DNA of 7,473 nt from Eggerthellales bacterium UBA948 (GCA_002293265.1 DBCW01000154.1:3341-10813), one strand, 5' to 3'. Positions 1-7,093 are shown, counted from the stretch's first letter. The notes: generated by a model from the sequence alone, not told the origin. Made by a program: numbers and translations.

Positions 1-2
1 AC

Positions 3-710
3 GGTTTAAACCTGGATTTCTTTCAAAACACGAACTATGGCGACCCCGCGAGTGGCCCGTATGGCGCTTTTCGCTGGACTGACGGCAATGGAGATTTGTC
101 CTGGATGGGAAACCGCCCCAACCTCTTCACCAGATCCGGAACCGTTGGTCAGCCTGATCTTAGACAATGGATACTGCCGATACGCTACACCCTTCGCTGG
201 TTTTACAACAACGGCAACCCATATATTACCGGAGAGTTGGCCGGTGGCGGCGAGGGTAATTGGTTCCAGTTTGATACACGCAATACCGGCGGAGAAGCTT
301 TGCCGCTTACTGTGCCGGCATCGGGTTATTTCAACGTCGCTTTAATGTCTGCTAACGGAACATTTCACCAAAACTTTAAGGCATCTGTTGACCAATTGCG
401 CGGAGAGGTAGCTGCATCAACTACGCAAGTTCGCTATTACCTGGACAGTCCGCGTGCCGAGCTTGCACCCAACTCCACAATTTTAGGCGGAGTTGGCGAA
501 AGTATAGGCATCAGAGGTGCTTCAACTAACGTGGCAAATGATACCTATTCCTACAACGGTAACGTTCCTGCGAACGCATATGCTCAATATAAGAACGGCT
601 ATCATGCATCACGCACATATAACTACTCTGACGGGAAATCGGATTTAACATTCCCACGAGCCGAAGACGGCAATCCCTATAACATTATTAACACTTGGGA
701 TATTTACTAT
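3..710 (+). other. Unassigned N-terminal part of the surface protein (possible binding head)
   Basis: This is the first 236 residues visible. It is rich in Tyr, Trp, Phe, Asn and Gly (for example WFYNNGNPY and GNWFQFDT), with alternating polar and hydrophobic stretches typical of beta structure, unlike the aromatic-poor stalk that follows. I do not recognise a family with confidence. A lectin-like or Ig-like binding domain is possible but not shown. The domain is cut at its N-terminal side by the window edge. Confidence 0.4.
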
Positions 711-3700
711 GCGCCTGATTTCCAGTTTGCTCGTCTGTTTACCGATAACACAGACCCACAAGGGGGTGGGGAGAAAGACAATATCGCCGGTGTGACTAAC
801 GCCACGATGACCGGCTGGCGTTTAAGCGACACAGACCTAGCGCGCGCGGGCAAAAACTACACTGTTCGTGCTCCAAATGGTCAATCATATGCCAATTTGG
901 CTGCAGCGCGAGCCGCAGTTAATACTTTTGATAACACCAATAATGGTGCAGCTCAATCAGACACCACGCCACAAGACTTTACTGTCACTTACACCAATGC
1001 TTTCCAGCAAGCAATTGTGCGTAGTATCACCAACACTACGGGCGCACCTACAACAATTGCTACTTACAACAACACCACAAACGCCACTACCGGCACACCT
1101 AACCGACCGTTGGAAGATGGCACTTCCGGCAACCTAAAAAGTAACGTCGCCGACACAACGCTGCCCCGCACGGGTTACAACTACACGGTGACCGGACCAA
1201 ACGGCAGCACTTATCCAACCATGCAACAAGCTTGGGCGGCTAATAACACTTGGGACTTGACTAACAATCCTGCGGGTGCCACAATCGATAGCTCACCGCA
1301 GATATGGACTATAAACTACACCGGTCAGTCTCAGCTTGTAAATCTGGTACGCTCTTCTGCGGATGGTCGAGGACCAAGCGGCACGGCTGAAAGTCGCAGT
1401 GGCCCCAGTGGCTCGAACATTACCTTTACGGCAACCGACACCACACTTGCTGTTTCCGGTTATAACTACACAGTTGATGTTTATGATGGCATGGGCGCAC
1501 GCATAGGTGGTCCTTACAATTCACTGGCTGCAGCACTCACGGTTCAGCCAAAATACGATGCCAACGCCGTTGAAACCCCGGCCGGCACACCTGATTCGCA
1601 GCAACAAAGATTCCAAGTTAACTACACCCCAACCAATCAAAATGTTACTTATCACTATGTTGACGCAAACGGAAACACCATCAAACTCGATACCGTGATG
1701 CCGCAGCCAACCAACGCAGATATCAGCACGGTTAATGCACCTCTAATCCAAGACTATGTATATAGAGGAGTAGATAGTGCTCGCTCTGACTCTGACTTAC
1801 GTGTAAACGGTGACGGCTCGTCGCAGATATATCAGATATATGACATGGATCCTGCGATTGCTCAAAATGCAAATGCCGCTATTAGCAGAGCGGATACGTC
1901 AGCGGCGGGCAATGAGACCACTGTAAGTGATGCTAAGACCAACCTGCAAAACACAATGGGCAACACAGCTGCTACTCCCCAACAGATCAAAGATGCCACA
2001 ACAGCATTAAATAACGCGATAAATTCGGCCGAGACTGATCGCGCTAACGCACGTAAAGATGCCGAGACAGCAAACAATAACGTCTCAAGCTCTGCGGTAA
2101 GAAACGACGCAAATGTTGTGGCCGCAGAGAACAATCTTGCCGGTGTCTTAAACAATCCCGGCTCTACCACTCAACAGATTAAAGACGCCACTTCTGCATT
2201 GAATACTGCCGTGGCAAATGCTACGGATGATAGAGCGGCTGCTACTACAGAAGCAAATACCGCTAAAGACCCGGCAAATACTGCGCCGGTAACTCATGAG
2301 CCTGCTGTTGACCAGAGGCTTACAAGTCTGAACAATCTTTTAAATGATCCAACATCTACGGCCGATCAAATCAGGCAGGCTACCTCTGAATTAAATACGG
2401 CTGTAACCGATGCTAAAACAGCTCGCGATACGGCAAATGCCAATGCTGAAGCGGCAAAGACTGCAGCCGCCGGCACTAATCAATCCAATGACCAGCGTGT
2501 GATAGATGCCACAAATGCTTTAAACCAGTTGCAGCAAGCGGCAGCAGCAGACAGCGATAGCGCAACCACTGCGCAGATTAACACAGCTACCGGTGCTCTA
2601 AATGACGCAGTTAGCACTGCGGCAGGAGATCAGACCACGGCTAGGCAGGATGCAGCCGATGCGATGGCTCCAACTAATATCTCTCCGGTATCCAATGAGC
2701 CGGGTGTTGTGCAGAGAAAAAATGACCTTCAGACCATACTTGATGATCCCAAGTCAACATCAGCACAGATACAGCAAGCTACCGATGCCTTAAACAATGT
2801 GGTAAGTGCCGCTAAGGTTGCCAGAGACGATGCCAAGAGCATAGCTCAAGCGGCGATAACTAAGGCACAAGGCTCTACGCCACCACCGGACGCAGCAACC
2901 CTTGACGAAATAGCTGCACTTAACACTACAATAAGCAATGCCGATGCCGATCAAGCCGGTGCTTTGACAGCAAACATTATTGAGCGTGTTAACGCACTTA
3001 ATACGGCCTCCGGGGCATCTGACGCTGACCATACCGCAGCAAGGCAAGATGCACAAAATGCGCTTAGCAATACCGCGCCGGTTACAAACGAACCTGATGT
3101 TTTAGCACGCAAAACAGAGCTGCAAAACACTTTAAGTAATCCTGATGCGACTACTCAACAGATCAGAGATGCCACAATAGCGCTAAACGATGTGGTTGCG
3201 CCGGCTAAGACTGCGCGTGATGAGGCAGTGTCAAACGCTAATACTGCCATAAGCTCAGCACAAGGCGATGCAGTAGCAAGTCAAGACAGTGCTGTTAAGC
3301 AGGTTGTGTCCGATCTGCAAAACGCCATAACCCAGGCAAGCAACGACAGCGCAGCGTACGTGACCGCCGATATTGATGGGCTACGATCTGAGCTGGAAAG
3401 CGCCGTTTCCGCCGCCAATCAAAACAATGCTAATGCCAGACAAGGCGCACAAGACGCTATTGCAGCTTCAAGTCCGGTGTCTAACGAGGCCTCAATTCCT
3501 GCCGAGACTCAATATCTGCAAGACTTAATAAATAACCCATCATCAACCACCGAGCAGCTTACCCAAGCAACAACGGCTTACAACAATCATGTAAGTGCGG
3601 CAAAGACCGAGCGCGATACAGCTACAAGTAATGCCGTAAGTGCGATAAATGCTGCTAACCAGTCTCCGGTCAAAGGTGAGAGTGCTGTGCAACAGGCGAT

Positions 3701-5852
3701 TGCTGATCTGCAAAACGTTATGGCTAACGCTGCCAGCAATGATTCGGCGGCTTTAAGTAAAGATATTCAAGCGGCAACCGAAGAGCTAAAACGAATACAG
3801 CAAGAAGGGCAAGCCAAACGTGATAGCGCAACGGGAGCTGCCAATACTGCGATCACCGATGCAAATAACTCAGCCGCGAAAAATAACGAAGATGTTATTA
3901 GAGATAAAGATGCTCTGCAAAACCTGCTCAACAACCCGGACTCTACACTACAGCAGATTGAAGATGCCACCAACACCTTGAATAGCACGCGTCAACAGGC
4001 CGAATCTGATAGGGGCACCGCGACGCAAAGCGGTCAGACAGCTATCGACAACGCCAACAATTCCAACGTTAAAGGCGAGCTCCCGGTAATTAATGCCCGT
4101 GATGCTCTGCAAAACCTGCTCAACAACCCGGACTCTACCCAACAGCAAATTGAGGACGCAACAACTGCGCTTAATGATGTTGTGACGCAGGCTCAATCGG
4201 ACAGACAAGATGTAGTAAATAATGCCAACAACTCCATCACTCAAGCTGATCCGGTAAAAAATCAGCCCACTGTGTCCGAGGCTATCAACGATCTACAAAA
4301 CGTGATGAGCAATCCGGACTCCTCCACACAACAAATAAAAGATGCCGCCGATAGGTTAGATTCGCATGTTGAAAACGCCTTGCGAGATAGGCAGGCTGCC
4401 AAAGACGCGGCCACTGCGGCAATGAGCACTAACAATACCGCTCCGGTAACAAATGAGCCAGCGGTTGCGGCAGCGATGAGCAATCTGCAAAGTGTGAATG
4501 AAAACCCGGCTTCAACAACTGCTCAGATAGTTGCGGCAACTGAACAACTAAATAGTGCCGTTACTACTGCCAAAGATGTCCGTGAGTCTGTAAATAGTGA
4601 CGCTGCGAGTTTAAATAACTCTACAAGCAGCTCACCTGTTGGACAAGAGCCCGGTGTCGTGGCGGCTATGAATAACTTAAACCAAGTGATGGCTGATGCG
4701 GCAAGCGACTCTTCAAATGCTCTCACCTCTAACATCAGGGCGGCTATGGAGCAAGTGCAAAATGCAGCCGCTGCAGCGCAAACTGCTCGTGACAACGCAA
4801 AGCAGGCGATAAGTGATGCTAACAACTCTTCTGTAACTAATGAACAGCCGGTTAAAGATGCCAAAGAAAACTTGCAGAATGTCTTGAGTAATCCGGCATC
4901 TACGAGTCAGCAAATTGCTGATGCCACAAGCACGCTAAATGATGCCAGGCAAACGGCGGGTTCAGATCGAGAGTTGGCTGCAAACGATGCTCAGACGGCT
5001 ATCAACAATTCGAATCAGCCGCCAAACAACAATGCTCAATCTGTGATTGATGCTCGTAATGATTTGCAAAATACGTTGAATAGCCCCGCGTCCACTACCG
5101 AAGATATCAAAAATGGTACCAACGCATTAAACACTGCCAACCAAAACGCTTATACTGCGCGTGACAACGTTGTCGCAGAAGCACGCAGTGCAATGGAGGA
5201 CCCTCAGACTCAACCGGTTACACACGAGGAAGAATGCCTTGCCGCCGAGCAAGCTCTTGAAGCCTTGATAAGCAATCCGGAATCTACAGCAGAGCAGATA
5301 GCAGAAGCCATCGCGCAGTTTGTGACCGTTGTTGAGGCGGCAAGGCTGCAACGCGAGTCTGCAATTAGCGGATCGAATGAAAGGGTCGAAGCAGCGCAGA
5401 CCAGCGAATATGCCGATGACCCCGATGTTATTACTGCGTTGAATCTGTTAAACGATGTGATAAGTAGGTCGAGGACAGATGTGGCAAGTGCACTTTCTGC
5501 CGACATCAGGGCAGCAGCCTTGTCGCTAGACAATGCGGTCACAGCCGCAGCAGCATCCGGCGGCGGCACAACACCGCCGGGTGGTGGAGGAATCACACCA
5601 CCTCCGAGCGGTGGAGGCACTGTAACCCCACCCGGCGGCGGTACAGTGGGGGATGGCGATATTGTGATTGTCATTGGCGGCTCAGATGCAAGCGCCGCCG
5701 GAGATGGTATCTACAGCGACTTACCACCAACTGGAGACTCGGCAATTACACTGGCAGGCATAATAGCAGCAGGTCTGTTTGGCGGACTAATCTTGATGCT
5801 GGTGGGATTGTATTTCTCGCGAAGAGGACAAGGAAAGCGTTCGCAAAGATAG
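3..5852 (+). CDS. Giant LPxTG cell-wall-anchored surface protein (probable adhesin), 5'-truncated by the window
   Basis: The frame is open without a stop from the first complete codon at 3 to TAG at 5850-5852 (1949 residues). Codons before the TTG at 96 read as ordinary protein of the same style (GLNLDFFQNTNYG...), so the start and any signal peptide lie upstream. Numbering from nt 3, the order is: residues 1-237, Tyr/Asn/Trp-rich and probably beta, unassigned; 238-616, four MucBP-like modules; 617-1851, nineteen helical FIVAR/GA-like repeats; 1852-1886, Gly/Pro/Thr spacer; LPPTGD at 1907-1912; a hydrophobic helix about 1914-1938; a basic tail ending KRSQR. Sortase should cleave after Thr 1910 and link the protein to peptidoglycan. 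The only cysteine seen is in repeat 18. Such architecture is known from Gram-positive adhesins of the Ebh/Embp/MucBP kind. The ligand cannot be read from the sequence. Surface anchoring is near certain; adhesion is inferred. Confidence 0.93.
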   Translation, partial: GLNLDFFQNTNYGDPASGPYGAFRWTDGNGDLSWMGNRPNLFTRSGTVGQPDLRQWILPIRYTLRWFYNNGNPYITGELAGGGEGNWFQFDTRNTGGEALPLTVPASGYFNVALMSANGTFHQNFKASVDQLRGEVAASTTQVRYYLDSPRAELAPNSTILGGVGESIGIRGASTNVANDTYSYNGNVPANAYAQYKNGYHASRTYNYSDGKSDLTFPRAEDGNPYNIINTWDIYYAPDFQFARLFTDNTDPQGGGEKDNIAGVTNATMTGWRLSDTDLARAGKNYTVRAPNGQSYANLAAARAAVNTFDNTNNGAAQSDTTPQDFTVTYTNAFQQAIVRSITNTTGAPTTIATYNNTTNATTGTPNRPLEDGTSGNLKSNVADTTLPRTGYNYTVTGPNGSTYPTMQQAWAANNTWDLTNNPAGATIDSSPQIWTINYTGQSQLVNLVRSSADGRGPSGTAESRSGPSGSNITFTATDTTLAVSGYNYTVDVYDGMGARIGGPYNSLAAALTVQPKYDANAVETPAGTPDSQQQRFQVNYTPTNQNVTYHYVDANGNTIKLDTVMPQPTNADISTVNAPLIQDYVYRGVDSARSDSDLRVNGDGSSQIYQIYDMDPAIAQNANAAISRADTSAAGNETTVSDAKTNLQNTMGNTAATPQQIKDATTALNNAINSAETDRANARKDAETANNNVSSSAVRNDANVVAAENNLAGVLNNPGSTTQQIKDATSALNTAVANATDDRAAATTEANTAKDPANTAPVTHEPAVDQRLTSLNNLLNDPTSTADQIRQATSELNTAVTDAKTARDTANANAEAAKTAAAGTNQSNDQRVIDATNALNQLQQAAAADSDSATTAQINTATGALNDAVSTAAGDQTTARQDAADAMAPTNISPVSNEPGVVQRKNDLQTILDDPKSTSAQIQQATDALNNVVSAAKVARDDAKSIAQAAITKAQGSTPPPDAATLDEIAALNTTISNADADQAGALTANIIERVNALNTASGASDADHTAARQDAQNALSNTAPVTNEPDVLARKTELQNTLSNPDATTQQIRDATIALNDVVAPAKTARDEAVSNANTAISSAQGDAVASQDSAVKQVVSDLQNAITQASNDSAAYVTADIDGLRSELESAVSAANQNNANARQGAQDAIAASSPVSNEASIPAETQYLQDLINNPSSTTEQLTQATTAYNNHVSAAKTERDTATSNAVSAINAANQSPVKGESAVQQAIADLQNVMANAASNDSAALSKDIQAATEELKRIQQEGQAKRDSATGAANTAITDANNSAAKNNEDVIRDKDALQNLLNNPDSTLQQIEDATNTLNSTRQQAESDRGTATQSGQTAIDNANNSNVKGELPVINARDALQNLLNNPDSTQQQIEDATTALNDVVTQAQSDRQDVVNNANNSITQADPVKNQPTVSEAINDLQNVMSNPDSSTQQIKDAADRLDSHVENALRDRQAAKDAATAAMSTNNTAPVTNEPAVAAAMSNLQSVNENPASTTAQIVAATEQLNSAVTTAKDVRESVNSDAASLNNSTSSSPVGQEPGVVAAMNNLNQVMADAASDSSNALTSNIRAAMEQVQNAAAAAQTARDNAKQAISDANNSSVTNEQPVKDAKENLQNVLSNPASTSQQIADATSTLNDARQTAGSDRELAANDAQTAINNSNQPPNNNAQSVIDARNDLQNTLNSPASTTEDIKNGTNALNTANQNAYTARDNVVAEARSAMEDPQTQPVTHEEECLAAEQALEALISNPESTAEQIAEAIAQFVTVVEAARLQRESAISGSNERVEAAQTSEYADDPDVITALNLLNDVISRSRTDVASALSADIRAAALSLDNAVTAAAASGGGTTPPGGGGITPPPSGGGTVTPPGGGTVGDGDIVIVIGGSDASAAGDGIYSDLPPTGDSAITLAGIIAAGLFGGLILMLVGLYFSRRGQGKRSQR
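711..1850 (+). repeat. Four tandem MucBP-like beta modules
   Basis: Three modules share a G-[YK]-N-Y-T-V motif (849-866, 1173-1190, 1458-1475), a following P-N-G or D-G-M-G turn, an S/T-Y-x-x-[LM]-x-x-A segment, and a terminal strand F/W-x-[VI]-x-Y-T (978-995, 1305-1322, 1611-1628). The boundaries by terminal strand are about 711-995, 996-1322, 1323-1628 and 1629-1850. The fourth differs: it has the YHYVDANGNTI signature closest to classical MucBP domains and ends in QIYQIYDMD. The modules are diverged, so they are old duplications. MucBP-type modules are associated with binding mucin or other glycans; here that is inference from similarity read by eye. Confidence 0.55.
3909..3946 (+). repeat. 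38-bp exact direct repeat, copy 1 (unit 11)
   Basis: These 38 bases are identical to 4101-4138 and code for the segment DALQNLLNNPDST in repeat unit 11. The copies are 192 bp (64 codons) apart and lie at the same offset (69 nt) inside adjacent units. Other neighbouring units share protein motifs but differ at many synonymous sites, so this is the most recent duplication or conversion event visible in the array. Confidence 0.9.
4101..4138 (+). repeat. 38-bp exact direct repeat, copy 2 (unit 12)
   Basis: This is the second copy of the sequence at 3909-3946, in the same register of unit 12. The match ends on both sides at single-base differences (a/t before, a/c after). Downstream, the protein stays similar (QQIEDAT) while the codons diverge. 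Confidence 0.9.
5556..5660 (+). other. Gly/Pro/Thr-rich wall-spanning spacer
   Basis: About 35 residues built from short irregular GGG, TPP and PPP blocks (for example TPPGGGGITPPP) follow directly on the last helical repeat. Such Pro/Gly-rich stretches lie just before the sorting signal in many wall-anchored proteins and are thought to thread the peptidoglycan layer. The third-position G/C content is high here. Confidence 0.8.
5721..5852 (+). other. C-terminal sortase sorting signal (LPPTG, membrane helix, basic tail)
   Basis: LPPTG is encoded at 5721-5735 and followed by Asp-Ser. A hydrophobic stretch of about 25 residues comes next (about 5742-5816, Ala/Ile/Leu/Gly-rich), then SRRGQGKRSQR and the stop. 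All three parts of a cell-wall sorting signal are present in the right order and size. Sortase cleavage would be between Thr (5730-5732) and Gly. The second residue before Thr is Pro, giving LPPTG instead of the common LPETG, a variant often seen in Actinobacteria. Confidence 0.95.
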
Positions 5853-5903
5853 ATATAACAGCCCGATGCATTGTGCCTTAAATAGCCGATTACGTGTGAT
5901 CGC

Positions 5904-5929
5904 TTGCTTCAAAAAAAGCTTGGTAAAAT
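5904..5929 (+). promoter_or_regulatory. Weak candidate extended -10 promoter
   Basis: TGGTAAAAT at 5921-5929 fits an extended -10 (TGn plus a hexamer matching 5 of 6 consensus bases). TTGCTT at 5904-5909 stands where a -35 would be, but the spacing of 14 is too short. It could add to transcription of the downstream gene. The evidence is weak in such A/T-rich DNA. Confidence 0.25.
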
Positions 5930-5954
5930 AATCGCAATGCGGTGACCTGGGGAT

Positions 5955-5983
5955 TTGCAAGAAAGACTATACTAAGCTATTAT
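5955..5983 (+). promoter_or_regulatory. Candidate sigma-70-type promoter of the AbiEi/DUF559-like gene
   Basis: TTGCAA (5955-5960) and TATTAT (5978-5983) are 17 bp apart, matching 4 of 6 and 5 of 6 consensus bases. An overlapping TATAAT lies at 5981-5986 but would have a spacing of 20. Transcription would start near 5990, leaving a leader of about 54 nt before the ATG at 6044. The position also argues against the upstream GTG at 5942 as the start codon. Confidence 0.5.
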
Positions 5984-5993
5984 AATATAATAG
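5977..5993 (+). promoter_or_regulatory. Perfect odd palindrome over the -10, possible operator
   Basis: CTATTATAATATAATAG reads as 8-bp arms (CTATTATA and TATAATAG) around a single central A. It covers the candidate -10 and reaches to about the transcription start, where a repressor would block polymerase. The A/T-only core weakens the statistics, and the binding protein is unknown. Autoregulation by the downstream AbiEi-like protein is possible but unproven. Confidence 0.35.
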
Positions 5994-6026
5994 TAAGAAT
6001 CATTCGTAATCGTTCTACAGAGGCAC

Positions 6027-6034
6027 AAGGGGTG
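6027..6034 (+). promoter_or_regulatory. Ribosome binding site that fixes the start at 6044
   Basis: AAGGGGTG is complementary to most of the 16S rRNA anti-Shine-Dalgarno end and lies 9 nt before the ATG at 6044. The alternative in-frame GTG at 5942 has no comparable site, since only A/T-rich DNA and ATCGCAATGCG precede it. Confidence 0.65.
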
Positions 6035-6043
6035 GGAAGCACA

Positions 6044-7003
6044 ATGCAACAATGGTTTATTAGTCATAGTTCTGCACTCGAATTCTGGAGGAGAGAGCAA
6101 GCAAAGATTGCTACTCGGGGAAATGTTGATTTTGCGGGACATCTTCCTGCCACGATGTGTGACGCCAGCGCAATCAGAGAAAGTAGTTTACTTGGACTAA
6201 CAAAACCTCTTCATATATTGGTTGGCAATGATACGCTAAGAAAATCAACTGCGAACCTGCATTGCCACATCGATTCCGGCCATTTCCCAAAAGGCAGTTT
6301 TGTTCAGCTGAAAAATGGCATATTGATCAGCTCGCCTGAGCTGTGCATTGTGCAGATGGCAAAAGAACTTTCGCTTGCCGAACTTACGGCATTGATTTTT
6401 GAGCTCTGTGGAACTTATCGAATAAATCCCACAGATATAGAACGTGGTTTTCGAGACGATAGTCCGCTTACAAACATCGAAAAGATAAGGCAGTTCACTC
6501 TATCCACAACAGGCCATATTGGTTTGAAGAGCACAAGAAATTCACTGAAATTCGCAGTTGAGGGGTCAGCTTCACCTATGGAAACAATTCTGACCATGTT
6601 GCTAACTTTGCCATACAGGCTGGGAGGCTATAGCTTGCCGATCCCTAAGTTAAACTACCCGGTTGAAACATTGAGTATGCGAGGCAAGCCAAAAGCGAAA
6701 CCCAAGATTTGCGATCTGTTTTGGCCTGACAAACTTATTGATGTGGAATACGACAGTGCTTTCTACCACACTCAAGCAGAGCGTATCGATAAAGATGCAG
6801 CGAGACGAAACGCGCTTACAGCAACAGGAATAGTAGTTGTAACAGTAACAAAGCAGCAGATTATCAATGCTCAGAAGTTTAGAACTTTGGTTGGAGTACT
6901 AAGCAAATTACTGGACAGACGTTTGAAGATGCCAAAAGATTTTGCCGCAAAACACGTAAGATTGCGAAGGCAGCTTATGTCAAAGCCGGCAGGCTTACAT
7001 TAA
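6044..7003 (+). CDS. AbiEi-like / DUF559-like protein with a PD-(D/E)XK-type C-terminal domain
   Basis: A 319-residue protein starting at ATG 6044; an in-frame GTG at 5942 would add 34 residues but has no ribosome binding site and would overlap the promoter. The N-terminal half (about 1-130) has the look of AbiEi-type antitoxin or transcription-factor proteins common in Actinobacteria: KPLHILVGND, a CHI segment, and ISSPELCIVQMAKELS followed by ELCGTY. The C-terminal part (about 215-280) resembles DUF559/Vsr-like endonuclease folds: D224 (CDLFWPD), E235 and D237 (VEYD), H242, then D251 and R254-R255 (KDAARRNAL) and a G-x-V-V-V-T-V-T strand. No winged helix is obvious at the N-terminus, so DNA binding is not shown, and nuclease activity is not certain. 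A partner toxin (AbiEii nucleotidyltransferase) is not found on either side. It could be a solitary regulator, a nuclease or an antitoxin relic. It is likely a single-gene transcript. Confidence 0.8.
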   Translation: MQQWFISHSSALEFWRREQAKIATRGNVDFAGHLPATMCDASAIRESSLLGLTKPLHILVGNDTLRKSTANLHCHIDSGHFPKGSFVQLKNGILISSPELCIVQMAKELSLAELTALIFELCGTYRINPTDIERGFRDDSPLTNIEKIRQFTLSTTGHIGLKSTRNSLKFAVEGSASPMETILTMLLTLPYRLGGYSLPIPKLNYPVETLSMRGKPKAKPKICDLFWPDKLIDVEYDSAFYHTQAERIDKDAARRNALTATGIVVVTVTKQQIINAQKFRTLVGVLSKLLDRRLKMPKDFAAKHVRLRRQLMSKPAGLH

Positions 7004-7063
7004 AAAGAAGGCGAAGCGGAAAAGTATCTTTCGGTGCATTGCAGATCGCAATCAATACAAAAA

Positions 7064-7093
7064 TTGTAATAAAATCGCAAAAACATTTAAAAT
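7064..7093 (+). promoter_or_regulatory. Candidate promoter of the sigma factor gene
   Basis: TTGTAA (7064-7069) and TAAAAT (7088-7093) are separated by 18 bp. They match 4 of 6 and 5 of 6 bases of the housekeeping consensus. The start would be near 7100, giving a leader of about 60 nt. The surrounding DNA is very A/T-rich, so chance matches are likely. The 7004-7063 stretch shows no strong terminator for the gene before it. Confidence 0.3.

Larger units (their letters stand above)
1851..5555 (+). repeat. Array of 19 helical FIVAR/GA-like repeats (stalk)
   Basis: I count 19 in-frame units beginning at 1854, 2061, 2253, 2445, 2652, 2844, 3051, 3237, 3447, 3633, 3840, 4032, 4224, 4410, 4602, 4806, 4989, 5181 and 5373. 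A typical unit reads A-x-x-A-I-x-x-A, then PVxNEPxV, then a helix with LQN-x-L, then NPxSTxQQIxDAT, then a helix with ALN-x-[AV]-V, then A-x-x-x-R-x-x-A. Ala, Asn, Gln, Asp, Thr and Ser dominate and Trp is absent. Periodic Leu/Val/Ala positions suggest three-helix bundles joined end to end into a long rod, as in FIVAR or GA modules of staphylococcal Ebh/Embp. Most units are 61-64 residues; units 4, 6, 8, 10 and 15 are 68-70. The exact Pfam family could not be tested. Confidence 0.8.

Noticed and set aside
1851..5555. CRISPR array or other non-coding repeat
   Set aside because: The period of about 190-205 nt is a multiple of three, the DNA is diverged while the protein motif is kept, and the frame is never broken. 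These are protein repeats.
5210..5674. 154-residue open frame on the minus strand, and other minus-strand frames inside 1862-5351
   Set aside because: They lie opposite the repeat array and spacer. The biased Ala/Gly/Pro codons of the real gene keep the opposite strand open. Their proteins have no family features or start signals.
96..5852. Surface protein starting at TTG 96
   Set aside because: The frame is open and protein-like to the left edge and no ribosome binding site precedes 96, so the gene begins upstream.
5904..5923. Rho-independent terminator after the surface protein gene
   Set aside because: Only a 4-bp GCTT/AAGC stem with an A-rich loop can be formed, and no T-tract follows. 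No better hairpin was found in 5853-5940.
5942..6043. GTG at 5942 as start of the AbiEi/DUF559-like gene
   Set aside because: It has no ribosome binding site, the added 34 residues do not look like a domain, and the best promoter lies within this stretch. The ATG at 6044 has a good site.
7038..7052. Hairpin ATTGC-AGATC-GCAAT as a terminator after 7003
   Set aside because: The stem is only 5 bp and no T-run follows; this is too weak to call.
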